A DNA stretch of 64,000 nucleotides from Linepithema humile (Eukaryota; Arthropoda; Insecta; Hymenoptera; Formicidae): NCBI RefSeq assembly GCF_040581485.1, contig NC_090128.1, positions 23,308,431 to 23,372,430 of the forward strand. Reading direction: 5' to 3'. Positions 1 to 11,841 of the stretch are shown here, one piece after another (position 1 is the first letter of the stretch; every line of letters starts with the position of its first letter). The position numbers and the translations under genes are program-made. The notes beneath the pieces were generated by a model. That model saw only the letters and a list, made by a program, of their open reading frames with translations, made no database searches and had not been told where the DNA came from.

Positions 1-874
1 ACTGTATAATCGAGCATTAACTTGTTCTTACCACCTACGAAACTATTCGAGGAAAACGTTTGGCTTTTACCGTTTCTTTTTTTTTCATCGAAAACAAATT
101 CCCGCATGCAACTCGAAAAATCTCCAAGTACATTCCGCGCTTCTTCGATTCTCCGAAGTGTAAAAGATAAAAATAAATAAGCTCGGATAACTCGTTGAAT
201 AATAATTTAAACGGTCGATTGTTCGCGCATGTTGAAACGTATGAATTTCACGTAACACATTGATTTGCGCGCGAGATACGGAGTAAAAGGTTAATTCGTC
301 GCATAATCACGCTCCAATACCTGCAGGCGACGACCTAGCCGTCATCGCGCGGACGCGGATGCAAATTGCATAATTTAGTTGCAGGCCACGTTGCGTCCGG
401 ATCAACATGCGTTCTCGCTGAAAACGTGAGAGCGACTTAGCCGTAAAGAGTCGTCGCTCGCGCGACGAAAATCATGCCATATATTGGAGCGCATATATGC
501 ACCGTTCGCGATACACGCATGCCGATATACACGGCCGCAAGCGGCGGACACAGCCGCGCGCGATGCACTTGCCAGCAATCGTACATACACACGCGCTCGC
601 GCGCTCGCTCGCTCGCTAAGCGAAGCAACCCGGATCACACGCGCGTACATATACACAGAATACCGATAGCGTGTGGTATAAGCGCAAATGAGAAAAGAGA
701 TACGGATTAGAGGGAGAACGAGACACGATGGGGGAAGGGAGCTGCGGGGACGAGGGGGACACTCGTTGTTTACGTTCTAACATCTGAACCGAGGGAGGTG
801 CACGACGGGTCATGGCGCGACACACAACACGGCACCGATTCTCCCACGCCAAAGACCTACTGGTATTTCCTTAC
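1..874 (-). other. CRTC intron 1 (partial)
   Basis: This stretch lies downstream of the CRTC exon 1 donor on the minus strand, so it should be the 5' part of intron 1. It contains a CpG-rich patch at about 330-650 with short CGCT repeats near 595-620 and no reading frame with recognisable protein similarity. No exon, RNA gene or mobile element was seen. Confidence 0.6.
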
Positions 875-988
875 TCTGCTCGTGACGTCCGAAACCTCCT
901 TCATGATTGCTTCGAAAGCCGCTGAGTCCTGGGCCTCCTTCTGGTTCAGCAGCGCGATCTTTTCACTGAATTTCCGTGGGTTCGCCAT
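875..988 (-). CDS. Crtc: CRTC (CREB-regulated transcription coactivator), first coding exon; partial gene
   Basis: The exon encodes 38 residues beginning MANPRKFSEKIALLNQK, the highly conserved N-terminus of the CRTC/TORC family. This is the start of the CREB-binding domain, a basic, coiled-coil-forming segment that contacts the bZIP of CREB. CRTC proteins shuttle from cytoplasm to nucleus on dephosphorylation and co-activate cAMP-responsive genes. Reading on the minus strand, the ATG lies at 988-986 and the exon ends at 875 in AGA, followed by the consensus donor GTAAGG, so the junction is phase 0. Past the donor the frame meets a stop within five codons, which supports splicing there. The remaining exons lie beyond the left edge. 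The frame upstream of the ATG is open through a GGT/valine repeat but has no ATG there, so the MAN start is preferred. Identification is from the conserved N-terminus only. Confidence 0.9.
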
Positions 989-1039
989 GATGGCTCGCGG
1001 CACTAGTTTTTCGCGGACACTCGCGGAACCTGGAGCACC

Positions 1040-1086
1040 CACCACCACCACCACCACCACCACCACCACCACCACCACCACCACCA
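1040..1086. repeat. (CAC)n trinucleotide microsatellite in CRTC 5' leader
   Basis: About 47 bp of nearly pure CAC repeat, reading GGT/GTG on the CRTC strand, lies 52-98 bases upstream of the CRTC start codon and so probably in the 5' UTR. A few degenerate CAC units continue to about 1136. Confidence 0.9.
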
Positions 1087-1360
1087 ACCACCACCACTAC
1101 TGTCGCTACCAAGCAACAACACGACCACCAACTACCACTGTCTTCGGTAATCTGCCCGCTCGCGACTTTACCCTTTTTTCCCTCCGATCGTCGTCCGTCA
1201 GGACGACGCACCACCGTTCGCGGAATTTCGCTCCAACAACAATTGCGCTATAAACCGCGTAACCACTGTGTGCCTTCTGGATAGCACTGGCGAACACTGA
1301 TACGCAAGATCATGCGGCGCAGCGCGCCACGCGCATTGCGCAGAAGCTGCATTTTGCGAA

Positions 1361-1368
1361 CTGATTGG
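1361..1368 (-). promoter_or_regulatory. CCAAT box (NF-Y type) upstream of CRTC
   Basis: CTGATTGG on the plus strand reads CCAATCAG on the minus strand, the NF-Y consensus, about 375 bp upstream of the CRTC ATG in a CpG-rich stretch (about 1140-1400). That is a plausible CRTC promoter position, but no TATA box or mapped start site supports it. Confidence 0.4.
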
Positions 1369-1404
1369 TTGCCACCGTACCCCACCATGCGGCCGCATCC
1401 ACAA

Positions 1405-2500
1405 TAAAAAGCTTAATGGATATAATGCATTGGTGGAGTTATGAAAACAAAGCAGAAAGTGAAAGAAAATAATTGAGAAATTAATGTTGTTATATTGATT
1501 GTAATATCAAAAATGCTAAACATGTATAATTATGTATAATATATAAAGTTACGTGCTGCACGAAGAATGTGACAAAACTAAGAATTAACCTATATGATGC
1601 AATGGCCAATCAGCCTTTTGCGTTCCTGGAAATAATAAATAAGTATCAAGTAGCGTTTGTATGCAAGAGGCAATGCATAATTTTATCATCATGCGCAACG
1701 TATCTAGATATTCGTGCATCATGACTATTAATTATTCAAAAGAATGATAAAGATATTTTTCAAGCAATTTTTGACAGTTTCATTGAATTTTCGTTTGGGA
1801 AACACAAGTCTAAAATTTCCTTAACTAAGACTCAAACCCATTTACTTAGCAAAGATTCAAACCTTAGTGGAAACTCAAACCCGCTTAGCGGAGAAGCAGC
1901 TTAGCGGATATTTGAATCCGAATAGCAGAGATTCGAACATTATTTAGCACAGAATCGAACCCATTTAACTACTGATACTTTAAATTGTAAAATTTTATTA
2001 CCTTGAAAGTTGATAAAATATCAAAAAAATTTAAATAGATAAATAATTTGGCAGACAAATTAAAACTTCAAGAATCATGATTTATTATTATCACGTTATT
2101 ATTATATTATTATAAATTATAATGCTATAATAATAATAATGTATAGAAATAATAAAAAATAGATTTCAGTAAACTTCTTATTATAATTTACGTATTTATA
2201 GAAAAATAATTCTTTAAGGTCAAACGTCGTGCACCTTATAATTGCGTAATAGTTCATTAGCAAAAAAAACTGATAAATAAAACATAATAAAAAAAACTGT
2301 TTCCCAGACAATTTAAAATCTTGCCAACTCATGATTACCTTTCTAGAAGATTTTTAAAAATCTTTGATAAATATGTATTGCTCATATGTTATCAAGCTGT
2401 ACACATATAGCAGACTGCATATGTAGATAGTAGAAGATTCCGAATATAATCTGCCGAGCATGGCACTTGTTGACCAGTGTCGGCAGTTCTCTCGTTGCGT
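1405..2500. other. Intergenic spacer between divergent CRTC and Mgst1
   Basis: AT-rich DNA separating the CRTC 5' end (minus) from the Mgst1 5' end (plus). It holds a degenerate tandem repeat at about 1829-1975 and AT-rich low-complexity sequence at 2080-2330. No coding exon is visible. Confidence 0.6.
1829..1975. repeat. Degenerate short tandem repeat, ATTCGAACCC...CTTAGC type
   Basis: About five imperfect copies of a 20-26 bp unit, roughly ACTCAAACCCATTTACTTAG in the first copy, recur with variants ACTCAAACCCGCTTAGCGG, GATTCGAACATTATTTAGC and AATCGAACCCATTTAAC. Spacing is irregular. The GATTCGAAC core resembles a tRNA B box, but no tRNA fold is present. Confidence 0.45.
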
Positions 2501-2507
2501 GCGGTTA

Positions 2508-2525
2508 TCAGTAGTGCTGAGTCAT
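2508..2525 (+). promoter_or_regulatory. Initiator-like TCAGT plus ARE/MARE-like site at Mgst1 start
   Basis: TCAGT at 2508-2512 matches the arthropod initiator, and TGCTGAGTCAT at 2515-2525 fits the antioxidant response/Maf recognition consensus (GCNNNRTCAY) bound by CncC-Maf, the insect Nrf2. The pair is about 50-65 bp before the Mgst1 ATG. CncC control of detoxification genes is well known in insects, so the placement is meaningful, but binding and the transcription start are inferred. Confidence 0.45.
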
Positions 2526-2573
2526 TTTCATTCTTAAAGTGATATTAAAAAACGTACTCAAAAGCAAAGAAAA

Positions 2574-3579
2574 ATGGCTGAAATAAATCCAGAACTGCTT
2601 CAGGCGTTCGGTTTTTGGGGCAGCATATTAGTTTTAAAAGTACTAGCGATGTCACCTTTAACTGCACGACAGCGGTTCGCAAAGAAAGTACGTAAAACAA
2701 AATATGTCAGAATGTTCTCTGCGCATAGTCATCACTAACTAAACTCTTGTCCAATGAACGTGAATCATTTAATTCACATTTAAGATAAATTGTACTACTG
2801 TTATTAAGTGCTCCATATGTAAGACAGGAAATAATTTATTTTGTAATATTTTTTCAATCTTTGGACAATATAGCGGAGATATTAAAGTTGTGTAACATTT
2901 TATCTGCAAGTAATGTATATTTCGCAATTAATTTAATAACATCATAAAGTGGTACAAATACGAGTTTGACTGATCGTGTTGAGCGCCACTGAAGTTGATC
3001 GACAAGTAGCATTGCACAGTCATGATTATGGTAGTCTGAGCTGTATCATGCTCAGTCCAGTAATACTTCCAGTGGTGCTCAGTATCAATGATTACTTGAG
3101 TTACGACCTTCCTCTGATATTGATACGATTATTTATCATATGCCATTCATATCATATCCGCATTATGTAATACTATTAATCCGTAATACTGTTCCACTCA
3201 TATTCTTGTTAAAAATTTTTTATGGAATGAAATTAATTTATGATAATTGTTACAGACATTCGCCAATGAAGAAGATGTTCCGTTTGCATCTAAAGCCAAA
3301 GTCTCATTTAATGATCCAGACGTAGAGCGTGTACGAAGAGCACATTTGAATGATTTGGAGAATATTGTACCATGGTTCATAATCACATATCTCTGGTTGA
3401 CCACGGGACCATCAGCATGGCTGGCTAAAATTTTGATACGCACTTTTGTACTTTCTCGAATAAGTCATACAATTTCATATGTGGTTTTGTCACAGCAACC
3501 TATGAGAGTGATCGCTTTCTTTGTGGGATTCCTTATTACTGGTTATCAAACTCTTAATACATTGTTGTATTATTTGTAA
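2574..3579 (+). CDS. Mgst1: Microsomal glutathione S-transferase 1 (MAPEG family), two exons
   Basis: Exons 2574-2687 and 3256-3579 join in phase 0 (AAA|GTACGT donor; TTACAG acceptor) to give 145 residues, close to the usual 150-155 of MGST1. The membrane-bound trimeric enzyme conjugates glutathione to electrophiles and reduces lipid hydroperoxides in the endoplasmic reticulum and outer mitochondrial membrane. A hydrophobic helix lies at about residues 8-28. The MAPEG signature VERVRRAHLNDLENI is at 61-75, followed by hydrophobic segments at about 76-90, 98-118 and 122-142, matching the family's four-helix plan. The ATG has AAA at -3 to -1 and is the only start giving the N-terminal helix. 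Insect orthologues are called Mgstl. Complete and apparently functional. Confidence 0.93.
2688..3255 (+). other. Mgst1 intron with imperfect inverted repeat
   Basis: A 568-bp intron with GTACGT donor and TTACAG acceptor. GAGCGCCACTGAAGT at 2982-2996 is nearly the reverse complement of 3065-3080, and weaker complementarity extends on both sides, so a hairpin or small foldback element of about 110-130 bp may sit inside. No coding content. Confidence 0.7.
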
Positions 3580-3800
3580 TTGTTATATAAATAACTTCTG
3601 CAAAACTTGATAACTTGAATCCATAAGTATGATGATAAGAGTGTTTGCAGCAATGGTTTACAATAATCAAATTTTCCTTTTGTATTTTGGAGATAAAATA
3701 ACTACAAAAAATAAAATAATTATTATGTTGTATATCTTTAAAAGATATTTGCATTTTTGAAATGTATTATCTACCTGTTATGAATTTAAATAAATTACAG
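3580..3800 (+). terminator. Mgst1 3' UTR with AATAAA signal
   Basis: AT-rich sequence follows the Mgst1 stop. A canonical AATAAA at 3789-3794 is the best polyadenylation signal, giving a 3' UTR of about 230 bases. The cleavage site is inferred. Confidence 0.55.
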
Positions 3801-4123
3801 TTAATATATGATAAGATAAAATTAATGAAAATATTAGTCTGTGATAAACTATCTGCTTTATATTTCTACTCTATTTCAATATTCATTGAACGTTGTCAGC
3901 ATAATCGCACTCGTTATTCTTATTTGCATTTTAAATTTTGATTTATAAATGAAAAACGCATAAGCAAGTGTGTGTGCATATAACATAGTTTTTAATCGCG
4001 CACGCGTTTTAACACATTTCGAGGGCGCATACGCGAGCTTTGTCGTACACGGCGTCGCGACGCCAATAGACGCGGGAACGTCAGACGTCGCGATGCGTCC
4101 GTGACGTGCTAGTCGTCGTCGTC

Positions 4124-4328
4124 AGTGACGCGGCGTCGTTCAATGATCGAACATGCCTCGGTCCGCATTTTCTCCGCATTAATCACGGAACTTTTCGGAT
4201 TTTGCAACACGGTGTATTAATGCAGAATGCTAAGTTGTACGTGTTCAAACAAAAGCCGAGAATCGCTGCTCGGTCTTTTCACGGGATCGATACGTAAAGC
4301 GTAGAGTGATCAAGAAATACGATCACAG
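4124..4328 (+). promoter_or_regulatory. Candidate noncoding first exon and promoter of unknown gene
   Basis: A CpG-rich patch (about 4000-4290) inside AT-rich DNA has an initiator-like TCAGT at 4122-4126 and ends in a near-perfect splice donor, CACAG|GTAAGT, at 4328/4329. The only frame of note stops before the donor, so it looks like an untranslated first exon. It could be an alternative 5' exon of the giant gene starting at 12444 or belong to a noncoding RNA; no acceptor partner could be assigned. Confidence 0.35.
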
Positions 4329-7300
4329 GTAAGTCTTTATCTTAAGTAATAATAAGAAAACTAACAAAACTGCACTTGCAACAAAATTTACTTTAGAGTA
4401 GATGATTAATTCTTAAAACATGCATTATATAATTCTTTTTGATCACTTAACAATTAAATAATTATATATTTTTTGTCACTATTTTACATTTTATATTATT
4501 TTAAATAATTTTATCGTATTTTTTATATTCTTTTTATTGCATATCGCACATGCATAAATATGTATTGTGTAGAAAATAAGCAGGTGCTCTGAAGAACTCA
4601 GGAGAAATTCCTTATCTTATATCCATGCAATTTTCCCCTTTGTTCCGACGACAAACACGGATCCCCAAGTTACACGCGAATAGAATCAAGCACAGGAACG
4701 TTGTTCCTACATCTACACCTCAATTTCTGGGTGGATCAAGCCTTTTTCTTTTAACCTGAATAGAAAAGCCAGTTGAACGATTCTTTCTCACGTGCAACGG
4801 TTTGCATAGAAGATAGGAGTATGCCTTCTCGCAGATTGAAATAAGTTTTCAATTTTTTTGCTGATAATTTCTTGGAACATTCGTGACTAGGTATTTTTCT
4901 AATCAGGATCATTATCTACATTGTTAAAATTTAATTACTTCTATCTAACAATAGCACAGAGTCAATTTAGTTTCAAGAAACGAGTTAAAATTCTAGAGAG
5001 AAAAGCATTACTTTATATTCTAGAGAGAAAAAAATAAATTTATATATTATTTAAAATATATTATTGTATGACTATAAAATTGCGAGTGTATATGAGAGAG
5101 TGTGATAATGAGCGTAAGAGTGAGAGAATCGGAAGCCTTTAATGCACGAATGTTTAATGCATGACGGTTTATGACTGTCGAGTGCAGCATGTATCAAAAG
5201 AATGATTGAGGATTGCATAAAATAACGAGAATGTATGTATGCATGATTGAGAGTTGAAAGTGTACAAGAATGAGGATTGAAAAGCGAGTGATTATTGTTC
5301 TGAGTTTTTGGAAAGCGAATATATCAAAATATAGTGGGCGTAGAACGTGTAAGTGTGATATCCCCACATTATTTATGTATTTTTTAATCTTTTATTTAAT
5401 TTTGTTATTTTTGTATCATATATAAATTTGTTAAACTAGTAATGAATTTTTGATGTCAGACGCTGAAACATTTTTCAGTGCCATTGATACCGTGACGTGG
5501 TCAACAACGATGTATCAATGTTTGTCTACTTTCCGGGGCTTTAGACGTAATGAAATTTTCTCACGAGAACTTACACTTGAATATATATGTATTAAAAAAT
5601 TCTTTAGAAGCCCTGATTAAAAGTCCACACATTTCACGGAAATGTTGATTGCGCAATTAATTAACATTCCTACGGATGCACGAATATTCATCACTCTATT
5701 TTCTGAGATTTTATCACCGAAACTCTTGCGTATTGAATGATACTTTCATTGTAAAAAATCATGAATTATATATATTGCACTGTGCATTAAAATAACATTG
5801 ATAGACAAATAGACAAATCTCTACATTGTTTCATCAATATTGTCCATGGTAACCACATCTAGGATATATAGATTGCAAGCATGCAGACACCAAATATACA
5901 CGTCTGCATTATTCCACAGGTATAGATTTTGCCAAAGAAGTTTTAAAAAAAAAAAAAAAAAAGAAACATTTGGTTACCTGACTAAGCCATGAAACTTATA
6001 TTTTTCATAAAGTTTTAATTAAGTTAATGCTGCAAGCTGAAATAGCTTATTATATAATATTTGTATATAAGAAAAACTAATCTTCATAGAACTTTTATTT
6101 TAATATATTAAAAGGTGTACAATATCAGTTTTGAAAGGTGAAATTTTTGAGCGACAATTCAATAGAATATTTTCAAATGATTATGAAAAGGCTGATAGTT
6201 ATATCAGTTATATCTTTTATATCAGTTATATTTTTTTTGTATCGGCTTTCATGTAACGGCTGAAAAGTGACAGGCGTATTATAAAAAGATTGAAATTTTC
6301 TGTTCTAATTTGACGATATCTGTATGAAAATGCGGAGTTTTATAAAAAAAAGGCTTTATTCTTTATGGAGAGGCTAAATTTACAATCCTCCCACGGCATG
6401 TACCTATATATAATTGCTACTCTATTGTGTTCGGAGGTGGATTGAATATTTTATTGGATATCGCAAATATTAATTAATTGTGATGCCGCTACGCTATACA
6501 GGCAGCATGCACATGACTACAAAGCGTATCGACCACGTGCTGGTCCCTAAAGACAGTTTAAGCACAAGGGATCATAAGCGTTTCGACCCGGTGCATGCCT
6601 GCGGTGTGCGGGAGAGATGCGCGCGGTTATCGATAATCGTGTCAATTTTCCGTGTCGCGTGGTCACGCCTTACACGTGCGTGCCATCCGTAATTGCATTT
6701 CTCTGTATCGGCTGTCACGGCGACCGACGCGAGCTAGTGACTGCGATTCAATTTGTGTCGGGATTAGTAACAAGATTCTAATCACGTTTGAGAGGTGGCT
6801 GCTTCCACCTTTTGTAATCGAGAGATAGGCAGTTACACCGACAAATTTGCTTATCAAAATGGAGTATATACTCTACGCTTTCTTTTTTTTGTAAACTCGC
6901 TTGATATATTTGAAATCAGAAATATACTTTTTCAGTAATGGAAAAATCTCTATCTTTTGCGGCGTGACAATTCGCGCGCAGCGCCCTCAAAATATTTCGT
7001 GCAGATTTCAGAAGTACTCTGAATCGAAACAAAAAGAAAAAAACTCGATATGATGATAGAAGCAAATCGAGAACCACTGCCGACGTCTGCGTTTTAGTGT
7101 CACGGTCATACACATGAAGAGACATGCTCTCGTTGTACAAGTGCACGTGAAATCCTGCGCACACACTTGGAGTTATTCGCAGATATTTATCGCTGTATTA
7201 AGAATTCCCCCCGGAGACTCTTAGCGCCCGATAGAGGAACGAAACGGCCCGTGACATCATAGGCTGCAAATGCACATTCGCGATTTATCCCTGCTTGCCA

Positions 7301-10300
7301 GACGACCCCGATGTGAATTTCGTGTGCCCGCTTATGGCATGTACGTGCACACAATCAGGACGCACGGAAATATTGTCCTTGAAAGGTTGCACGATCCTTG
7401 AAAGAGAAGGTGACAAGCGCGAGCATATACAGATAAAAGAGAATTCTGATGTTTGCGGTTCACCCTTGGAAGAAAGGTCAAACCGCATCGTGAATTATAT
7501 CAGCGACGCAAAGAGCGGCAGTACGAAGGATCCTGCGAAGTGAATCGTTATACCGGAACAGTGAATTCATTGTAACAATGTGTATGACGTGATTAACATG
7601 CGAGTGAATAATCACGTATGGCTTTAGGCCCGATGACTTCATAACGCCGATGTAACTCGCATTATATGACGTCAGACACACGCATTCGCTGTTTAAATGT
7701 TCACGAGTACCGCCGACTTCAAAACTGTCAGAATTGTATTTTATTTGTGGCGCTTAAAACAAACTGGGGGGGGGGGGGGATTTTAATAAAGTATGAGCAC
7801 TAGTAATCACAAGGCAGCAACGTAATCGTACAGTTTCACAGTATTACGTTAATGGGAGTAACATCGGAAATTGTAGTGTTACTAAAACAGTATACCGCTT
7901 GTAGTATTTGTAAAGGATTTACGGACTGTAATATAATAAATTGCAGTACTCTTAATCACTAAAAGAGCGTCACTTTCCAAGATGCACCCGCCCGGGTTCT
8001 CTCTGACGTCGACGTAACGACGCGTCAGCGAGGAGGTCAGGCTGCATCACTTCGTCTTAGGAGCGCAATTACAAAAGTTTCCCTTTTAACGTTAATTAAT
8101 GAGAGAGTCCGCCGTACCGTACTTCATTATGGTGCTATCCATTACGGACGCGGCCTCTTCGCCCGAGTTGGGCATGCTTTCAATTCTCCCTCGGGAGAAA
8201 GACCGCGCAAAACTGATTTACGGGGAACGATCGACTTTTTCCTCTTTTCGCATAAAGTTAACCGCGTTAACCATACGCATCCGCCGCGATCCGAGCCGTT
8301 CTGCGAAAGCGCGCGCGGTTGCGATACGCGAAGCGCGCAGCAAACCTTACCGATATCTCTCGAAATCGAATTGCTAATTAAGGTATCTCGTTGCTAGCCG
8401 CTATCTGGAATTCGATCGTGTCCTTCCCGACGCAAAAAACACATATAGATGCGTGTTTTCATGCTACGAGGAATGAATAACCATACGCATTACGTAAAGC
8501 TTCGTACGGTTTTGGAAAGGAGAGAAATAATTCATAGAGTCAGAAATGGCTTTAAACTCATGACTCTAAGCTGGAGTGACGAGACACTACGATTTAAAGT
8601 CACAAGCTTCGTCGTTAAATGGACAAAGAATTTGAAACATCCGATGTTTCTCGATCCATCCCGATGTTTTGCCCATTTTTAATTTCATGTGCGAAACAAC
8701 GAATCGTTTCGTTATTTTGCTCGTTCTTAGTTAAGTATATCATGCTACATTTACGAAGAATTATTTTGCATTCGCGAATAAATTTGCGCGCGAGCGTCGG
8801 TTAAGGTCGGCAAAAGTTACAGAAACATTAATCTTGCGTACGCGAGAAAATGATGCACGTTTATGTACGGTGGACTTAAGTGATGTTTATAGAACCATTC
8901 ACGTTACGCTCACGGTTCACGGATGACGCGTTCGATGATTACTGGTTCGCCTACGGATTTCGACGCATTCGCCAAATACGGCGCACCGACGTCGAACTCG
9001 AGAAGCCACATACCGTCTGGTTTTCTGCCCACGCGGTGACCCGTCGTTGCTTTTTACGGGATACGCGAACGGACGGGCGTGGTACTTTCGCTCCTTAAGT
9101 GAAATGGTCCACCGAATGCGCCGCGCAAATCTTTTGCAGATCGACAGTTATCAAAATTTAATAATAAAATTTAAGAATTAATCTCTATGATATGATTCTA
9201 CGTATTTTTAATATAAAAAGACGCAAGAATTCTTTTTCCGGCTTTTTGATATTAATTCTTGGACTTTCTCATGTATGATAGCTGCGTCTATATAGATGAA
9301 AAATCAGTTAAATTGCTGTTAAACGAAGCTAGTGAGAAACTTGCCATAATTGTCATTGCAATTGGCTGCATCTCTTCGTGTGAAATAAATTCCGACATTA
9401 TTTATTATATAATATCATTACGACGCGTGTCTACATACTTTTAACGATTGCGGCTTTGTGTAATGACACGTTTTATTACTTATGTAGACTGAAATCACCG
9501 TAAAAACCAAGCGTTCATTAGACTTAATAAACGTCTTTAGATCCAAGTATATGTGAGCAATTTTTTTTACACGCGAGACACACCTTGCGTCGTTGGCGCT
9601 CACAAATAGGCTTTATATCACAAAGTGAGTGTGTTAACGTCTTGATTAAATGAGAAAATTGTTCGTCCGATTTGCTCTGAAGGACGTATACAGTAGGAAA
9701 CAAATATTACGCAAGCATAAATGAACGTTTCTGCGTGTTTCTCGTTGTTTATTACAATATTCCTTTAAAACACGCCTTTTCAGCTTCAGTACAATGGCCG
9801 CACAATGACGTACCTCATAATTTCAGCAATGCCTTGCGTGTTATCGCACTTTTATTGTGATGATCAGTCAATACTTGTCAAATATAACAACGAAAAACAC
9901 ACTTGTTAGCGTTTTTATAGAGTGTTTATCTCGGAGACCTTATTTCAGAGATAGTGATGATAGCATAATACGTTTGCTTTTATAGATTATAATTAGAAAA
10001 AGAAATGAACTCATATCAACATAACATCAAAGATAAAGCACGTGATAAAGCAATACAGACGTATATATGGTGATCTAAACAATATCATCGCATGTACGTG
10101 TACATTGCTTCATTATCAATTAAGTACCGCTTAAACATGCGTCGAATTAGTTTACGCGTTTATTTTTGCTATTTGTATATAATTAGTCTATTATTTGTGA
10201 ATTGTGTATTAATATTTTATATATTAATACTGGCATATAATATCATGAATATTGATTCGCAAACAGTTTAGCAGTTTCAAATGTGGACGCTGCGTCAGTT

Positions 10301-11804
10301 TGACGCTCGTTTAAGCAGCACCCAGGTGGTAATGAAGCAATGTACACGTACAATGCAGTGATCAGTGTCATTAAAACGTACGTGTGTGTTGTCTCATTAT
10401 TATCTAGGCATTGTTTTAAACGCGCGTCTTTCTTCCGCTTGCGTACAATCAGTTTTAGCTAACGGAAACAATGATGAAAATTGTCTCTGTAATGAAATTT
10501 TAACATGCTTTCCGATTTATTTTGTTTGTCCTATTGTGACGGGAGGAAACGCCAGCCACGATCTTCATCGTAGTTGCGCAGCCTACGTCATCGCTCGGTT
10601 TACACTGCGACATCACGATGGACCGGTTCTGTGAAGGTGCCCCCACTGATTTCTCTGTCACGTCCGCGGCGCTCGCTGTCCGCAATTTTTCTTACTACGA
10701 AACGTTGAAAGAAGAAACTTCGCGTGCTGCTAGGTGTGAATCATTCAGTAAACTTATATAGAAATAAGTACAAAGGAAGAAACTTTTTTCGATTCGCGCG
10801 TAGGATACCACACCTTTATGAGCATACGGCTTTCTCCTTATCCTTTATCGATCATTTGCCATTTTGGATGCTTTGTCGCAAAATTGATGCGGTTCAGACA
10901 CGTCATGTGTTGCGTTACTAATAATTGTAACAATTTATTTTGTATAATAATACAAATTAAGAATTGAAAGCTCTTGCAAAAATTTCATTTAAACATGCAT
11001 ACGCGAAATCTATTTTGCACAGCTGATTCTATAGGGAAAGTTTTAGTTCGAAACTTTATCTGTGTGTAATGTTGAGGTATTAACAGGTGCACACTAACAT
11101 GGAACAGAAAAAAAAACTACATCCTGCGTTTACGCGTGTGTTACGTAACGCACATCAATGTGTGCATGCGCGCATGTCCACGAAGCAGATCTGTATCTAC
11201 TAATTTAATGTAACGTTTAACTTGACGATTATATTGAATTGTATTAACGCAAAATTTTAATATTATTTTATTGTATAGCATAATTCATGAATACGAAATG
11301 TGATTCGTAAATACTAAAGATTAAATTCCTCCTTAAGTTTCGATTAACACGACTCTGACAAATATTTTCCGCTATCTTCGGTATCGTGTACGAGCGTGTG
11401 GAATGCGAGCGCCGGCTCAGCTTATTAGAATTTGACATTGACGCATTCGCGACATACGTATCGCAAATATGCACGTGACGAAAAGGAATCGCAGATAAGC
11501 TGCAGGAGGAAGAAGGACAGACTGTAATCTGTAACGCGCATCGCTACTGCGTGAGCGTGCACCTATGCAAAAGCGATCCACCTGGCCGGGGAGCCGGCGG
11601 GACGTCTACGCGTTTATTCGCGCACCGGGTGAAGCCACACGCGCGCACTCGCTAGTTGAACACAATACGGGAATACGTCCCACGCGGCGAGTCAGCCACA
11701 CGAGGATGGGTGGCAGCGTCCCACGCCGAACGGGCCACGTACGAGCGAGCGTGCAGAGTTTCTGTGGCGCGGCGCGGAAAGTAGGGATGCCGGTGTTCTC
11801 CAGG
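4329..11804. other. Long noncoding stretch upstream of the giant gene
   Basis: About 7.5 kb with no reading frame of recognisable protein similarity. It is mostly AT-rich, with CpG-richer patches near 6480-6720, 7230-7540, 7980-8420 and 8820-9130. It contains a short A tract near 5947 and a 14-base G run at 7766-7779. It is either intergenic or the first intron of a transcript starting near 4124. No tRNA, rRNA or transposon terminal repeat was recognised. Confidence 0.5.
7766..7779. repeat. G14 homopolymer
   Basis: Fourteen consecutive G residues in otherwise AT-rich noncoding DNA. Such runs are rare and prone to length error in sequencing, so the exact length is uncertain. Confidence 0.85.
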
Positions 11805-11841
11805 CATAAAAGCTCCATGCTTGGTGTATGTCAGTGTCAGT
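11805..11841 (+). promoter_or_regulatory. TATA-like box and initiator of the giant SAXO/MAP6-like gene
   Basis: CATAAAAG at 11805-11812 is a TATA-box variant. Overlapping arthropod initiators TCAGT lie at 11831-11835 and 11837-11841. The TATA-to-initiator distance is about 28 bp, the canonical geometry. The block sits in a CpG-rich region immediately upstream of the long leader of the gene beginning at 12444. The start site is inferred. Confidence 0.55.

Noticed and set aside
963..1214. Minus-strand poly-Gly frame and plus-strand poly-Thr frame at the CAC repeat
   Set aside because: Microsatellite translation; the conserved CRTC start lies in another frame.
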